NCBI GenBank assembly: GCA_024643725.1
Contig: JAHEMJ010000014.1
Coordinates: 248,001 to 312,000, forward strand
From: Crocinitomicaceae bacterium
Lineage (GTDB): Bacteria > Bacteroidota > Bacteroidia > Flavobacteriales_D > Crocinitomicaceae
Length of the DNA stretch: 64,000 nucleotides
Reading direction: 5' to 3'
In this document: positions 54,918-64,000 of the stretch, piece after piece
Numbering within the stretch: the stretch's first letter is position 1
How the letters are laid out: every line of letters starts with the position of its first letter
Notes under the pieces: model-generated
What the model saw: the letters and a program-made list of their open reading frames with translations, nothing else
Database searches by the model: none
Told to the model about the DNA's origin: nothing
Program-made: the position numbers and the translations under genes

Positions 54918-57900
54918 ATGAAAAAATTATTACTAGTCTTAATGAGTCTATATGCGGCCATTTCATTTTCGCAATCGACCATTTCAACCAACTTTACCAA
55001 TAATAATGGTTCGAGTATCATAACCTTCAATTTCCAAAATACCAATGCAACGGATGTGGTGATAACTGAAATTGCTTCGGCAACAGGTTTGTCAGGATCT
55101 AATACGGCAACATTATGGTATAATCCAGTTCCGATTAATCAAACGACCATGGCGGTGAATACAGGTACAGGTTGGACACAAGTAGCTTCTCAACCTTTTA
55201 CCGGAGTGGCAAATACCACAACGAATGTTGGTCAGCCAATGCTTACCGGTTTGAATTTAGTTGTCCCTGCTGGTGCTACTTATGGTTTATGTCTTTCATT
55301 GACAAGTAGTTTGCGTTATTCAACCATAACTGCAGGATCATATACTTTTACAGGTGGTGGTTGTAATATATTGACAGGAACAAATATTGGTTTTGGTGGA
55401 ACGTTAACAAGTGGTATTAACAACCGCGGGTTCATAGGTTCAGTAAGTTTTATTTCAGGAACGAATTGTTCGGGAACGCCGAATGCAGGTTCGACCGCAG
55501 CCAGTGTGAATCCGGTCTGTCCTTCTGTTCCCTTTAACTTGAGCTTGGCAAATGCAACGTTTACATCAGGCTTAAATTATCAATGGCAAAGCTCAATGAA
55601 TCCTTTAGGTCCTTGGACGAACATCGCAGGAGCAACGACCTCTACATATTCAGCAAGTCAGGTGATGAATACGTATTATCAATGCATTGTAAGTTGTGCG
55701 ACGAGCGGACAAGTGGATACTTCTTCCGCATTATATGTTACAACGAATACCTATTTAAATTGCTATTGTACGAGTACCGCCACATCAACAACATATGGTG
55801 ATATTCAGCGGGTTCAATTAAATACTATTGATAATAGTTCAACTGGATGTACGGGAACATATTCTGATTATACAAATCTATCCACGTTGGTTGTACCTGG
55901 AGTAACCTATCCCATGCAGTTAGACCTCATGAATTGCACTGGCGGGACTTATTCCTATGGTACCAGAGTATGGATAGATTGTGATCATAACGGCTTGTTT
56001 GACACCTATGAATTGCTACAAGATTCGTATAATTCACTTCCATCACTTGTTTCGGTAAATGTGCCATTTAATATTACCATACCGCCAACTGCTTTGTCGG
56101 GATTGACCCGTATGCGCATTGTTATTGTTGAATCCAATGCGACTCCTTCTCCATGTGGCACCTATACATGGGGTGAAACAGAGGACTATATGGTAAATAT
56201 TTCCGCTCCTCCAACATGTCCACAGCCAACTAACTTTGCCTTGAATCAAGCTACTTTGGTAGATGCTCAAGTGTCATGGACAGCAGGGGGAAGTGAAACG
56301 CAATGGCAAATTCAGTATGGTTTACAAGGATTTGCTTTGGGTTCCGGAACGACCTTAAATGTCACAACCAACCCATACACGATAACAGGTCTAACACCGA
56401 ACTCATTCTATCAAGCTTATATTCGTGCGGTTTGTTCCGCAGGGGATTCGTCTTATTGGACACCTGTCTTGTCATTTAATACCTTTAATCAGGGAGAATA
56501 CATAGATTGGAATGCGGATTGTCCAACAGGTGGATTCCAGGATATATCGGCAACGGGAACAGCGGCAAACTTGGCTTATTTGGGTGAAGTGGGCATTACC
56601 TTGCCGTTCCCATTATTATACGAAGGAACGCTGATAAATACGGCCACGATTGGAAACAATGGGGGAATGAAATTAGGAACAACAACGGCTCAAGTGAATC
56701 TAGTCATGGAAGCAGGGAATGGACTCTATCCATTTATCCAATCATTGTACACATCTTACCCAATTGGAAGTGGGGGAGTCTTTTACCAACAAGTGGGAAC
56801 AAGCCCAAACAGCAAGTTTATCGTTCAATGGAAGAATTTACCGCATTATAATTCCCCGGTTTTCCCTGATGGAGCAAGTTTTGAATTAATCATCGAGGAA
56901 ACAACTAACGAAATCTATTATGTTTATGACGATGTCTTGATGGGTAGTGCCCTTTGGGACTATGGTCAAGATGCCGAAATTGGCGTTCGTGGAACACAAA
57001 ACATCAATGTTTCAATGAACAATTCGAGTTATTTGCAAAACAATAGCTGTGTCCATTTTTACTACACGAATTGTCCGAAACCGTCCAATTTAACTGCCAG
57101 TTACATAGCACCGGATCAGGCGATGTACACTTGGACTGCAAGCGCTGCGAATGAAACGAATTGGACCGTGATTTATGGCCCGGCTGGATTTGATCCAACA
57201 ACAGGGGGAACAACATTAACAACGAACACCAATAATATATTATTGGCAAATTTAACTCCGCTTCAAACGTACGATGTATATGTATACTCAGAATGTTCGG
57301 CAGGATTAACAAGTGATGGGTTATTTACTACTTTCACGGCGCCTCCGTTTTGCTCTAATCCGACAGCGTTTACAGCGAATGTTGGCATAGATAGCTTAAT
57401 GTCTTCTTGGTTCTGGACACCATATACAACCATGTTCCCAGCAACTGGATTTAATATTCAAGTAGTTTCGCAGGATTCTGCATTGTACACAGGAACGGTA
57501 TACTCGGTGGATAACAATTTCAATGATACCACTTGGAATGCGAATTGGTATCCAGGGCAAGCTATTGATGTGTATCTTCAAGCCGTTTGTGGACAAGATA
57601 CATCCGCATATGTGGGGCCAATAAGTTTAATCATGCCAATTACAAATGATAACGTTTGTGGTGCCGAACCGATTTCTGTGAATGCACCGGGCATCTTATA
57701 TAATAACACAGGAGCAACTGTGGATCCATCTGAAAACACCATTGCACCTGCAGTGACTGGAGCACAAACAACAACGGGCTGGGCAACGAATACATTAAAC
57801 AATACAACATGGTTTAGTTTCATCGCTCCTCCTTCCGGAAATGTGCGTATCAATGCAACAGGAGTGAATTACACCGGTCAAATGGCCGTGTATTTCGGTA

Positions 57901-58832
57901 CGGATTGCAGCATCTTCCCCACATTTAATTTATTGGCAGCAAATGACGATGCGATAGAGGGTGGTAGTTCGGCTGCGAATTTCACGGTGTGTGGATTAAC
58001 ACCAGGAACAATTTACTACGTACTTCACGATGGTTCAACAAATGCTACCGGGGCATACACGATTGCTATTTCTGAAATTAGTTTAAACGCAGGTGTACCA
58101 GGTGAAGTAATTGATATCTGTTATGGTGCTTCGGTGAATCTTTTCAACGGCATTGCTAATTACCAATTGGGCGGAATTTGGGATGCTCAATTATCGCTGG
58201 TGAACGTTAATGGAAACACCTTTGATTCCTATGGATATGCCACGATGTTATTTAACTTCGATTATACTATGCAAGATGGCTGTGCCTCTGATGTGTCAAC
58301 TGCGCAAGTCAATGTCCATGAAGCACCAAGTGCAGGAAATGATGGTACAGTGAATGTTTGCTTGAATGAACCAATCGACTTATGGTTAGGTTTGTCCGGA
58401 AACATTGACATGAACGGAAACTGGTATGATCCTAATAATGTGAATTTAGGTGGAAGCTTGGATACGGCGGCGAATATTGCCGGTCAATTTAACTATGACT
58501 ACATCGTTGGTAACGGTGGAATTTGTCCAAACGACACTTCAAATGTGTTAGTTATCGTTGATGGCTCTTGTGATTATACAGCTTATCTAGAGGAATTAGC
58601 ACAAGGATTAAATGTTTTTCCAAATCCAACAACTGGTTTATTTACAGTTGAATTGAATGGTTTGCCAGGTGCAACAATCACGATTTACGACATTCATGGA
58701 AAAATGTTGATTTCAACACAAAAACTTGAAAATCATATGAACTTCTCGTTAAACGAGTATGAAAATGGCGTATATTTGATTCAAGTTGAGGCTAACCATG
58801 TGACTTTGGTCCGACGAATGATTAAAAATTAA
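54918..58832 (+). CDS. T9SS-secreted GEVED/Fn3 protein (1304 residues)
   Basis: Signal peptide about 1-19 (ending ISFSQ). A beta-rich N-terminal domain, then an Ig-like segment (about 205-275, YQWQSSMNPLGPWTNI), a GEVED domain (about 350-430, VWIDCDHNGLFDTYE and TWGETEDYMVNI), a Fn3 domain (about 435-525), and a fold starting DWNADCPTGGFQDI (about 530-715). A second Fn3-like segment, a PPC-like domain (about 910-1055, with TTWFSFIAPPSGNVRI) and a T9SS type A domain (last about 75 residues, VFPNPTTGLF) follow. It is followed after 15 bp by a paralogue. Function unknown; a surface or secreted binding protein is likely. Confidence 0.87.
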   Translation: MKKLLLVLMSLYAAISFSQSTISTNFTNNNGSSIITFNFQNTNATDVVITEIASATGLSGSNTATLWYNPVPINQTTMAVNTGTGWTQVASQPFTGVANTTTNVGQPMLTGLNLVVPAGATYGLCLSLTSSLRYSTITAGSYTFTGGGCNILTGTNIGFGGTLTSGINNRGFIGSVSFISGTNCSGTPNAGSTAASVNPVCPSVPFNLSLANATFTSGLNYQWQSSMNPLGPWTNIAGATTSTYSASQVMNTYYQCIVSCATSGQVDTSSALYVTTNTYLNCYCTSTATSTTYGDIQRVQLNTIDNSSTGCTGTYSDYTNLSTLVVPGVTYPMQLDLMNCTGGTYSYGTRVWIDCDHNGLFDTYELLQDSYNSLPSLVSVNVPFNITIPPTALSGLTRMRIVIVESNATPSPCGTYTWGETEDYMVNISAPPTCPQPTNFALNQATLVDAQVSWTAGGSETQWQIQYGLQGFALGSGTTLNVTTNPYTITGLTPNSFYQAYIRAVCSAGDSSYWTPVLSFNTFNQGEYIDWNADCPTGGFQDISATGTAANLAYLGEVGITLPFPLLYEGTLINTATIGNNGGMKLGTTTAQVNLVMEAGNGLYPFIQSLYTSYPIGSGGVFYQQVGTSPNSKFIVQWKNLPHYNSPVFPDGASFELIIEETTNEIYYVYDDVLMGSALWDYGQDAEIGVRGTQNINVSMNNSSYLQNNSCVHFYYTNCPKPSNLTASYIAPDQAMYTWTASAANETNWTVIYGPAGFDPTTGGTTLTTNTNNILLANLTPLQTYDVYVYSECSAGLTSDGLFTTFTAPPFCSNPTAFTANVGIDSLMSSWFWTPYTTMFPATGFNIQVVSQDSALYTGTVYSVDNNFNDTTWNANWYPGQAIDVYLQAVCGQDTSAYVGPISLIMPITNDNVCGAEPISVNAPGILYNNTGATVDPSENTIAPAVTGAQTTTGWATNTLNNTTWFSFIAPPSGNVRINATGVNYTGQMAVYFGTDCSIFPTFNLLAANDDAIEGGSSAANFTVCGLTPGTIYYVLHDGSTNATGAYTIAISEISLNAGVPGEVIDICYGASVNLFNGIANYQLGGIWDAQLSLVNVNGNTFDSYGYATMLFNFDYTMQDGCASDVSTAQVNVHEAPSAGNDGTVNVCLNEPIDLWLGLSGNIDMNGNWYDPNNVNLGGSLDTAANIAGQFNYDYIVGNGGICPNDTSNVLVIVDGSCDYTAYLEELAQGLNVFPNPTTGLFTVELNGLPGATITIYDIHGKMLISTQKLENHMNFSLNEYENGVYLIQVEANHVTLVRRMIKN

Positions 58833-58847
58833 CAAAAGCAACGTTCA

Positions 58848-61800
58848 ATGAAAACAAAAATCTACTCATTTATGACGGTATGTACATTCGTACTGTCCAT
58901 GATTTTCGCTGGTGCTGCTCATGCGCAATGTTTTAATACAAGCTCCTATCCTTTTGGTGGGGCAACAGCGCCTACAGCTACAACGATTACCACACAAATT
59001 TCTACCTGTTCGTTTCAGGCGGAATATTCACAGTTAAATAACGTGGATGCCGCAACAATCTATCAATGTGCCATCGCACAAGGTGGATACATTACGATTA
59101 CACAAGGAAGTCCAACTGGAAGCGTAATCGCATCAGGTAATAGCCCGTTGCAGTGGAATTCAACTGTTGCAGGAACATACTATGCGCACTGGACAATTGA
59201 TGCAGCGTGTACGCAAGCATTCAACTGTGTCACTACTTCGATTACTTACATTAGCCCGGCATCGGCATGTACGAATCCAGTTTTAGCTGGAACTACAACT
59301 GCAAGCCCAGCTGCTGCGTGTCCATCACAAAATTTCTCTTTGGCATTAAATGGTGCTACAATTGGAACGGGATTGACTTACCAGTGGCAAAGTGCTCCGA
59401 CAGCGAGTGGTCCTTGGACAAATATCCCAGGAGCGACAGCTGGAAATTATAGCTTACAACAATCAGTTGCAACATATTATCAGTGTATCGTAACATGTAG
59501 CGCAGGTTCTACGGGAACTTCTACACCGGTTTTAGTTACCATGAATCCTTTTTATAACTGTTATTGCAATTCTGCAGCAACGGTTCCTACAGCAGACGAA
59601 GAAATTTACAATGTGACTGTGAACGGTGGATCAACGGATCCATTGTATTCCAATGCGAATGGCTGTGCTTCAGCAGCGCCAGGCCCAGGATCCATTTTGG
59701 GTGGATATTCAAACTTTAAAACCTTGCCAGCGATTACTTCAGTAACCACTGGACAAAGTGTGGCATTCTCCATCGTGCAAGATGAATGTGATGGACCAAC
59801 ATATTATGGAAATGGTATCGGTATCTGGGTAGATTTCAATCAAAATGGATTGTTTACGGATCCAGGAGAAGATGTATTTGTTGAATCAACGACAGCGACA
59901 GGACCACGAACAGTGACTGGAACGTTTAACGTACCGGTGAATGCAGTTTCTGGAAACACAGCGATGCGCATTGTTTGTGCGGAAGGATATTCTTCAACAT
60001 CATTTACACCAATTTCACCTTGTTTGTCCTATGGATATGGAGAAACTGAAGATTATTTAATCAACATCGTTCCTGCAAATCCATGTAACGGTATGCCAAC
60101 AGGTGGAACAACGGTAACTTCTGCAACGCCAGTTTGTCCTTCAACAACCGTAACATTAAGTACAACAGGTTCAACATTGGCTTCGGGATTAACGTATCAA
60201 TGGCAAAGCGCTACTTCCGCAACTGGACCATGGACAAATATCCCAGGTGCAACAAGTAACACATATGCAACAACAGTAGGGGTGGATACTTATTTCCAAA
60301 TGATTTTAACTTGTACTGCATCTGGAATGTCAGCAACGTCTACACCAGTGATGGTTGGGTCAAATCCATTCTTCAATTGTTACTGTAATACAGTAAACGC
60401 TGGTGGAGCTGGATCATTGATGAATGAAGTGGGAATGAATGGCTTTGTAAATAATACGGCTGCTACCAATCCAACAGCAAGTCCTTATTATTCTTCTTTC
60501 CCGAATGGACCATCTGTTATTCAAGGGATGGATTATACATTGGACGTAACAATTGATGCTCCATCTGTGTATACAGGTGCCATCGTTTCTGTGTGGATTG
60601 ACTATGATCATAACGGGGCTTACGAGCCAACGGAATGGACACAAGTAGGGACCAACATTGCTTCGGCAACGACAGGTTCTGTGAATATTACCATCCCAAT
60701 GACCGCTTTAACAGGAAATACAGGAATGCGTATCCGTTCTCGTGGTGCAGGTAACATCAACGGTGCAGGTGACGCATGTACAAACATGGGCTCAGGGGAG
60801 ACAGAGGATTATATCATCAACATCTTGCCGGCACCAGATTGTGCGAATCCAACAAACATTGTGGCGAATACGGCAATTGATAGCATCTTAACTACGTGGT
60901 CTTGGAACCAAACGCTTTTGCCGGTGACAGGATTTAACATGCAGTTAGTTGTGGCTGGAAGCGCATTTAACACAGGAACAACCTATGTGTTAGACAACAA
61001 CTTTAGCGATACCTTATTTGATTCTGAATTCATGGCTGGTCAATCCTTCCAAATGTATTTACAATCGGTTTGTGGTCAAGATACTTCATACTTCATCGGG
61101 CCATTCAATGTGGTGCTGCCTTTGTCAAATGATACCATATGTGGCGCTCAAATGCTACCGGTGAATAATACCATGTATGTGTTCAACAACAACGGTGCTT
61201 CCATTGATGCAAATGAAATTGCTATGGTTCCACCAGCTACAGGTGCACAAACAGAAACAGGCTGGGAGAATCAAAACTTGAACTTAACGACATGGTTTAA
61301 ATTCATTGCGCCTCCATCAGGAAGTGTGCGGGTGAACTGTACTGGAATGACATACAATGGACAAGCAGCAGTTTATAGCGCTTCAGCTTGTAACAACATT
61401 GCTTCGTTCCAAATGATATCAGCGAATGACAACGATATGATGGGAGCAAGTGTTGCACCCAACTTTACCGCATGTGGATTAACACCAGGAAATACCTACT
61501 ATCTTTTGCATGATGCATTTGACGGAACCTCAGGAAATTACGGGATTTCCATCAAAGAGATTGTATTAAATGCAGGTGTTCAAGCGGAAGTGCTAAAAGC
61601 ATGTTATGGTGATACAGTGAATTTATTTAATGGTATTGCGAATTACCAAACGGGTGGTGTTTGGACACAAACAATCCCAACAATGGGCTTGCAAGGAAAC
61701 ATGTTTAATACAATCGGCTTGGCTTCCATTCCATTTACCTTTACATATACCTTGACGGATGGTTGTGCGAACGACTCATCACCTGCTGAAGTAGATGTAT

Positions 61801-62324
61801 ATCCTCCATCTCAAGCTGGTTTAGATGGCACCTTCACCGTATGTAAAAACGAACCATTTAACTTATTACAAGGACTAGGAGGAATCGTTGATCTAGGAGG
61901 TACTTGGTACGACCCAAGCAACAATCCACTTGCGGGCAACATAGATACTGCTGCAAACATCCCGGGATTCTTCAATTATGATTACATTGTAGGGAATGGT
62001 GTATGTCCGGATGACACGTCCAATGTGCTTGTTACAGTAGACGGTTCTTGTGACTTTACCGCGTCAATCGGAGACCTTTCCGGATCATTTGACATGTATC
62101 CGAATCCAACAAGCGATGTATTGAACATCATGAACGGAATGGATTTCACCATTGAAACCATTGAAGTGTTGGATATGCAAGGAAAAGTTGTTGTTACGAT
62201 GCCAAAAGGAAGTTTCGCAAACAATACCATTCAATTAAATTTGAAAAACCTTCAAACAGGGATTTATATTGTTCGTTTAAATGGTTTGGATAAAACGATT
62301 ACGAATCGAGTGGTAAAACAATAA
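58848..62324 (+). CDS. T9SS-secreted GEVED protein (1158 residues), paralogue of the previous gene
   Basis: Signal peptide about 1-26 (ending GAAHAQ). Two Ig-like segments carry YQWQSA...GPWTNIPGAT (about 175-200 and 445-470), and each precedes a GEVED domain (about 320-405, WVDFNQNGLFTD; about 580-660, WIDYDHNGAYEP). The C-terminal half (about 665-1085) matches the preceding protein: SNDTICGAQ, TTWFKFIAPPSGSVRV, ANYQTGG and NEPFNLLQGLGG correspond to segments there. It ends with a T9SS type A domain (MYPNPTSDVL). The 15-bp gap indicates co-transcription with the upstream paralogue; a terminator follows. Confidence 0.87.
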   Translation: MKTKIYSFMTVCTFVLSMIFAGAAHAQCFNTSSYPFGGATAPTATTITTQISTCSFQAEYSQLNNVDAATIYQCAIAQGGYITITQGSPTGSVIASGNSPLQWNSTVAGTYYAHWTIDAACTQAFNCVTTSITYISPASACTNPVLAGTTTASPAAACPSQNFSLALNGATIGTGLTYQWQSAPTASGPWTNIPGATAGNYSLQQSVATYYQCIVTCSAGSTGTSTPVLVTMNPFYNCYCNSAATVPTADEEIYNVTVNGGSTDPLYSNANGCASAAPGPGSILGGYSNFKTLPAITSVTTGQSVAFSIVQDECDGPTYYGNGIGIWVDFNQNGLFTDPGEDVFVESTTATGPRTVTGTFNVPVNAVSGNTAMRIVCAEGYSSTSFTPISPCLSYGYGETEDYLINIVPANPCNGMPTGGTTVTSATPVCPSTTVTLSTTGSTLASGLTYQWQSATSATGPWTNIPGATSNTYATTVGVDTYFQMILTCTASGMSATSTPVMVGSNPFFNCYCNTVNAGGAGSLMNEVGMNGFVNNTAATNPTASPYYSSFPNGPSVIQGMDYTLDVTIDAPSVYTGAIVSVWIDYDHNGAYEPTEWTQVGTNIASATTGSVNITIPMTALTGNTGMRIRSRGAGNINGAGDACTNMGSGETEDYIINILPAPDCANPTNIVANTAIDSILTTWSWNQTLLPVTGFNMQLVVAGSAFNTGTTYVLDNNFSDTLFDSEFMAGQSFQMYLQSVCGQDTSYFIGPFNVVLPLSNDTICGAQMLPVNNTMYVFNNNGASIDANEIAMVPPATGAQTETGWENQNLNLTTWFKFIAPPSGSVRVNCTGMTYNGQAAVYSASACNNIASFQMISANDNDMMGASVAPNFTACGLTPGNTYYLLHDAFDGTSGNYGISIKEIVLNAGVQAEVLKACYGDTVNLFNGIANYQTGGVWTQTIPTMGLQGNMFNTIGLASIPFTFTYTLTDGCANDSSPAEVDVYPPSQAGLDGTFTVCKNEPFNLLQGLGGIVDLGGTWYDPSNNPLAGNIDTAANIPGFFNYDYIVGNGVCPDDTSNVLVTVDGSCDFTASIGDLSGSFDMYPNPTSDVLNIMNGMDFTIETIEVLDMQGKVVVTMPKGSFANNTIQLNLKNLQTGIYIVRLNGLDKTITNRVVKQ

Positions 62325-62343
62325 TACGAATCATTCTCATTCG

Positions 62344-62371
62344 AAGGGGGGCAAATGGCCTCCCTTTTTTT
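62344..62371 (+). terminator. Terminator after the two GEVED paralogues
   Basis: A 9-bp stem (62344-62352 with 62358-62366, one G-U pair), five-base loop and run of seven Ts, 20 bp after the stop of the 1158-residue gene. Confidence 0.88.
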
Positions 62372-62402
62372 GTTTGTAACTTTGTAATCTGAAATTAATT
62401 TT

Positions 62403-62433
62403 TTTGTAAATTACTTTAATTTGCATACATTTG
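62403..62433 (+). promoter_or_regulatory. Consensus promoter for the 62.6-kb gene
   Basis: TTTG (62403-62406), a 19-base spacer and TACATTTG (62426-62433) fully match the Bacteroidota consensus. The ATG is 149 bp further on, so the mRNA would have a leader of about 140 bases, unusually long for this window. Confidence 0.75.
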
Positions 62434-62457
62434 GGACTTAATTAAAATGAGGAAACC

Positions 62458-62502
62458 CTGATTTTTAAGGAAATCAATGGTTTTGAAATGCCATTAAATC
62501 AG
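62458..62502 (+). other. Possible structured mRNA leader before the 62.6-kb gene
   Basis: CTGATTT (62458-62464) can pair with AAATCAG (62496-62502), and AATGG (62476-62480) with CCATT (62491-62495), which would stack on it. A competing small hairpin, TGATTT with AAATCA (62459-62464 and 62471-62476), exists. The region is AT-rich, so this may be chance. Confidence 0.3.
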
Positions 62503-62582
62503 TTAAAGAATTGATTTACATGGTCTTAGCCATATTAATTAATGCATATTGAAAACGTTTAATTTTACTAAATTTTAAATAA

Positions 62583-63017
62583 ATGAAGCATCTAGTTGTA
62601 TTATTTTGTCTTTTTAGCACGATGAGTATTGCACAACGTGGTAAAAATCAGGTGAGCACGGTCGAGCCAAATTCAACGGTTAATTCGCCTATTTCTAAAG
62701 CTACGAATGCAGATCAAATCTTACAATTGATTCTGTCGGATTTTGCTTCTAATTTAACGTCTCAAAATAATTCAAAAATTATTTTATTAGATAGTTATAA
62801 GGACTTAGTAAATAAAAGTTACACTTTCAATCAAATCAATTTTGTTTCTGGAGGGAAGCCTGAAGTCTCATTAAACAATGGAGTTGTGATTGCATTTTGG
62901 CGAATGGATATTGATTCAAAAAACGCTCATATTGAGTTTTTCTACACAGACAGTAAAAAGAACACATCACACCACGAATACCTACTAACTAAAGAAAATG
63001 CCGTTTGGCGTAAATAA
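62583..63017 (+). CDS. Small exported protein of unknown function (144 residues)
   Basis: Signal peptide about 1-18 (MKHLVVLFCLFSTMSIAQ). The mature part has a Ser/Asn-rich linker and then a domain from about residue 40 (ADQILQLILSDFASNL, IILLDSYKDLVN, VVIAFWRMDIDSKNAHIEFF). No family is recognised and there is no T9SS domain, so it is probably periplasmic or secreted by another route. It has a consensus promoter and a long leader, and lies 8 bp before a secreted-protein gene with which it is likely co-transcribed. Confidence 0.75.
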   Translation: MKHLVVLFCLFSTMSIAQRGKNQVSTVEPNSTVNSPISKATNADQILQLILSDFASNLTSQNNSKIILLDSYKDLVNKSYTFNQINFVSGGKPEVSLNNGVVIAFWRMDIDSKNAHIEFFYTDSKKNTSHHEYLLTKENAVWRK

Positions 63018-63025
63018 TCAAGAAG

Positions 63026-64000
63026 ATGAACATGAGAAAGTTATTTTTAACCGCAGTTTTAGGATTATTATCCACTCTTGTTTTTGGTCAAACCTGGACA
63101 GGTACCAATAAAACGATTAATTCAGGTGATTTACGCTTTGGAAATGGAACTGAATTATCTATTAATTCGACAGGGAATGTGCAACAGCCATTTTACAGAA
63201 GTCCTATTGATAATCTTTTTTATCAATTAACTTATTCTGTCTATCCGTTGGATTTTGAATTAGCTTCAGGTGGTGTGGGAACCTCAAACTGGAATCGAAA
63301 TGGAACAATTTTGTTGAATCCAACTATGACGAACCAAGTATTCGATAACACTGGATTTATCACAACAAGTGGAAACACTGGTTATGGTACGATTAAGGTG
63401 AAAGGAAACATTCAGGTTGGAACAGATTTGTTTGAAGTAACATTCACCTATTACGTTGCAACAGCAAATGATAATTATTGTAAAATTACGGCCTCCTTTA
63501 AAAATATTGGTAGCGCTACAGCCACCAATGTACGTTATTGGATTGGAACCAGAGATGATTATGTTGGAACAACCGATCAGAATAATAAGACAAAAGGAAA
63601 CATCGTTAATGGTGTATGGGTTGATAATACTTCAATAACTCAACAAGCTCAGGCGCTGAAAATTTGGAATGGATCAGAAGCCGTGTTGTTTTACACAACA
63701 TCGAATTTAGCAAACATGACACATGATTGGTGCTGTGATTTTGCCAATGCTACAAGTTTGGATCCAAATACAGTTCCTATTACTAACTTCAATGATGGTT
63801 CGTATGCGATGTTTATTCGTATACCAGATATTGGTGTTGGTCAAACCCAATCGTTCGATTATTATTACGCTGCTGGAGCCAATTCTGAAATTACTCAAGT
63901 TATTTCTCAAGTCGCTTCTGCAAGCATCAATGTGACTAATGTTGCAACAAATAGCGCCAATTTGGCTGTTTATTCATCTAATGCGGCAACCGGATATTAT
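63026..64000 (+). CDS. Secreted protein, 5' part (cut by window end)
   Basis: ATG 63026 opens a frame that runs without stop to the window edge (325 codons). A second ATG at 63032 is an alternative start. Signal peptide about 1-23 (ending LVFGQ). The mature part is beta-rich (TWTGTNKTINSGDLRFGNGT, YRSPIDNLFYQLTYSVYPLD, WIGTRDDYVGTTDQNNKTKG) and ends in the window with SINVTNVATNSANLAVYSS, which looks like the start of a Fn3 or Ig-like module. Many relatives continue into T9SS domains, but the end is missing here. Function unknown. Confidence 0.8.
   Translation, partial: MNMRKLFLTAVLGLLSTLVFGQTWTGTNKTINSGDLRFGNGTELSINSTGNVQQPFYRSPIDNLFYQLTYSVYPLDFELASGGVGTSNWNRNGTILLNPTMTNQVFDNTGFITTSGNTGYGTIKVKGNIQVGTDLFEVTFTYYVATANDNYCKITASFKNIGSATATNVRYWIGTRDDYVGTTDQNNKTKGNIVNGVWVDNTSITQQAQALKIWNGSEAVLFYTTSNLANMTHDWCCDFANATSLDPNTVPITNFNDGSYAMFIRIPDIGVGQTQSFDYYYAAGANSEITQVISQVASASINVTNVATNSANLAVYSSNAATGYY

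Noticed and set aside
1..64000. tRNA, rRNA or integrated phage
   Set aside because: No cloverleaf-like segment with a CCA end, rRNA-like stretch, integrase or attachment repeat was recognised by eye; a dedicated tRNA and phage scan would be decisive.

Overview
The window looks like chromosome from a Bacteroidota bacterium, most likely order Flavobacteriales (a Fluviicola/Crocinitomicaceae-like lineage would fit; the species is not determinable by eye). Reasons: several genes are preceded by the Bacteroidota -7 element TAnnTTTG, sometimes with TTTG about 19-20 bases upstream; a SusC/SusD pair is present; many secreted proteins end in type IX secretion (T9SS type A) sorting domains; GEVED domains, a DUF4296 lipoprotein and a Bacteroidota-type dihydroorotase also occur. 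The DNA is moderately AT-rich. No rRNA, tRNA, CRISPR array, transposase or phage gene was seen, and there is no gene-free stretch longer than 300 bases.

Layout. 1-7.1 kb: housekeeping genes. A minus-strand operon holds a polyprenol-phosphate mannosyltransferase-like GT2, pyrC and a DUF4296 lipoprotein. It is followed by the prs-rplY pair and, divergently, an ABC exporter overlapped by a cytosolic substrate-binding-like protein and a 37-residue membrane peptide. 7.1-15.0 kb: one long minus-strand operon for terminal-oxidase biogenesis (cyoE, two cox3-like genes, a subunit IV, two SCO proteins, a DUF420 and a DUF2231-like membrane protein), ending in dCMP deaminase and a C-terminal processing protease. 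15.5-28.4 kb: a polysaccharide utilisation locus, probably for a beta-1,3-glucan. It holds SusC, SusD, a surface glycan-binding lipoprotein, a GH16 endo-glucanase, a GH3 exo-glucosidase, a T9SS-secreted protein with two starch-binding-like Ig modules, a fucose-permease-type sugar transporter and a Nudix/winged-helix regulator. Four copies of a 21-bp palindrome-like site (TTATTGT-N7-ACAATAA) lie in its regulatory gaps. 28.5-36.7 kb: dxs, a flippase, an enoyl-CoA hydratase, a sensor kinase, a GT4, a small membrane protein and an SDR. 36.8-64 kb: plus-strand genes for secreted proteins. These include two giants (about 2800 and 3155 residues) that share a 2.3-kb collinear 3' region whose last 891 bp are virtually identical, two paralogous GEVED/Ig proteins of 1304 and 1158 residues, a small exported protein, and a secreted protein cut by the window end.

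How the parts work together. In the glucan locus, surface proteins would bind and cut the polysaccharide, SusCD would import the oligosaccharides, GH3 would release glucose and the permease would carry it across the inner membrane. The Nudix-like protein, encoded directly after the permease gene, is the natural candidate to read the shared operators. The giant T9SS proteins look like surface adhesin or matrix proteins, but no function can be proved from sequence. Four genes carry TAnnTTTG exactly four bases before their start codon, which predicts leaderless mRNAs.
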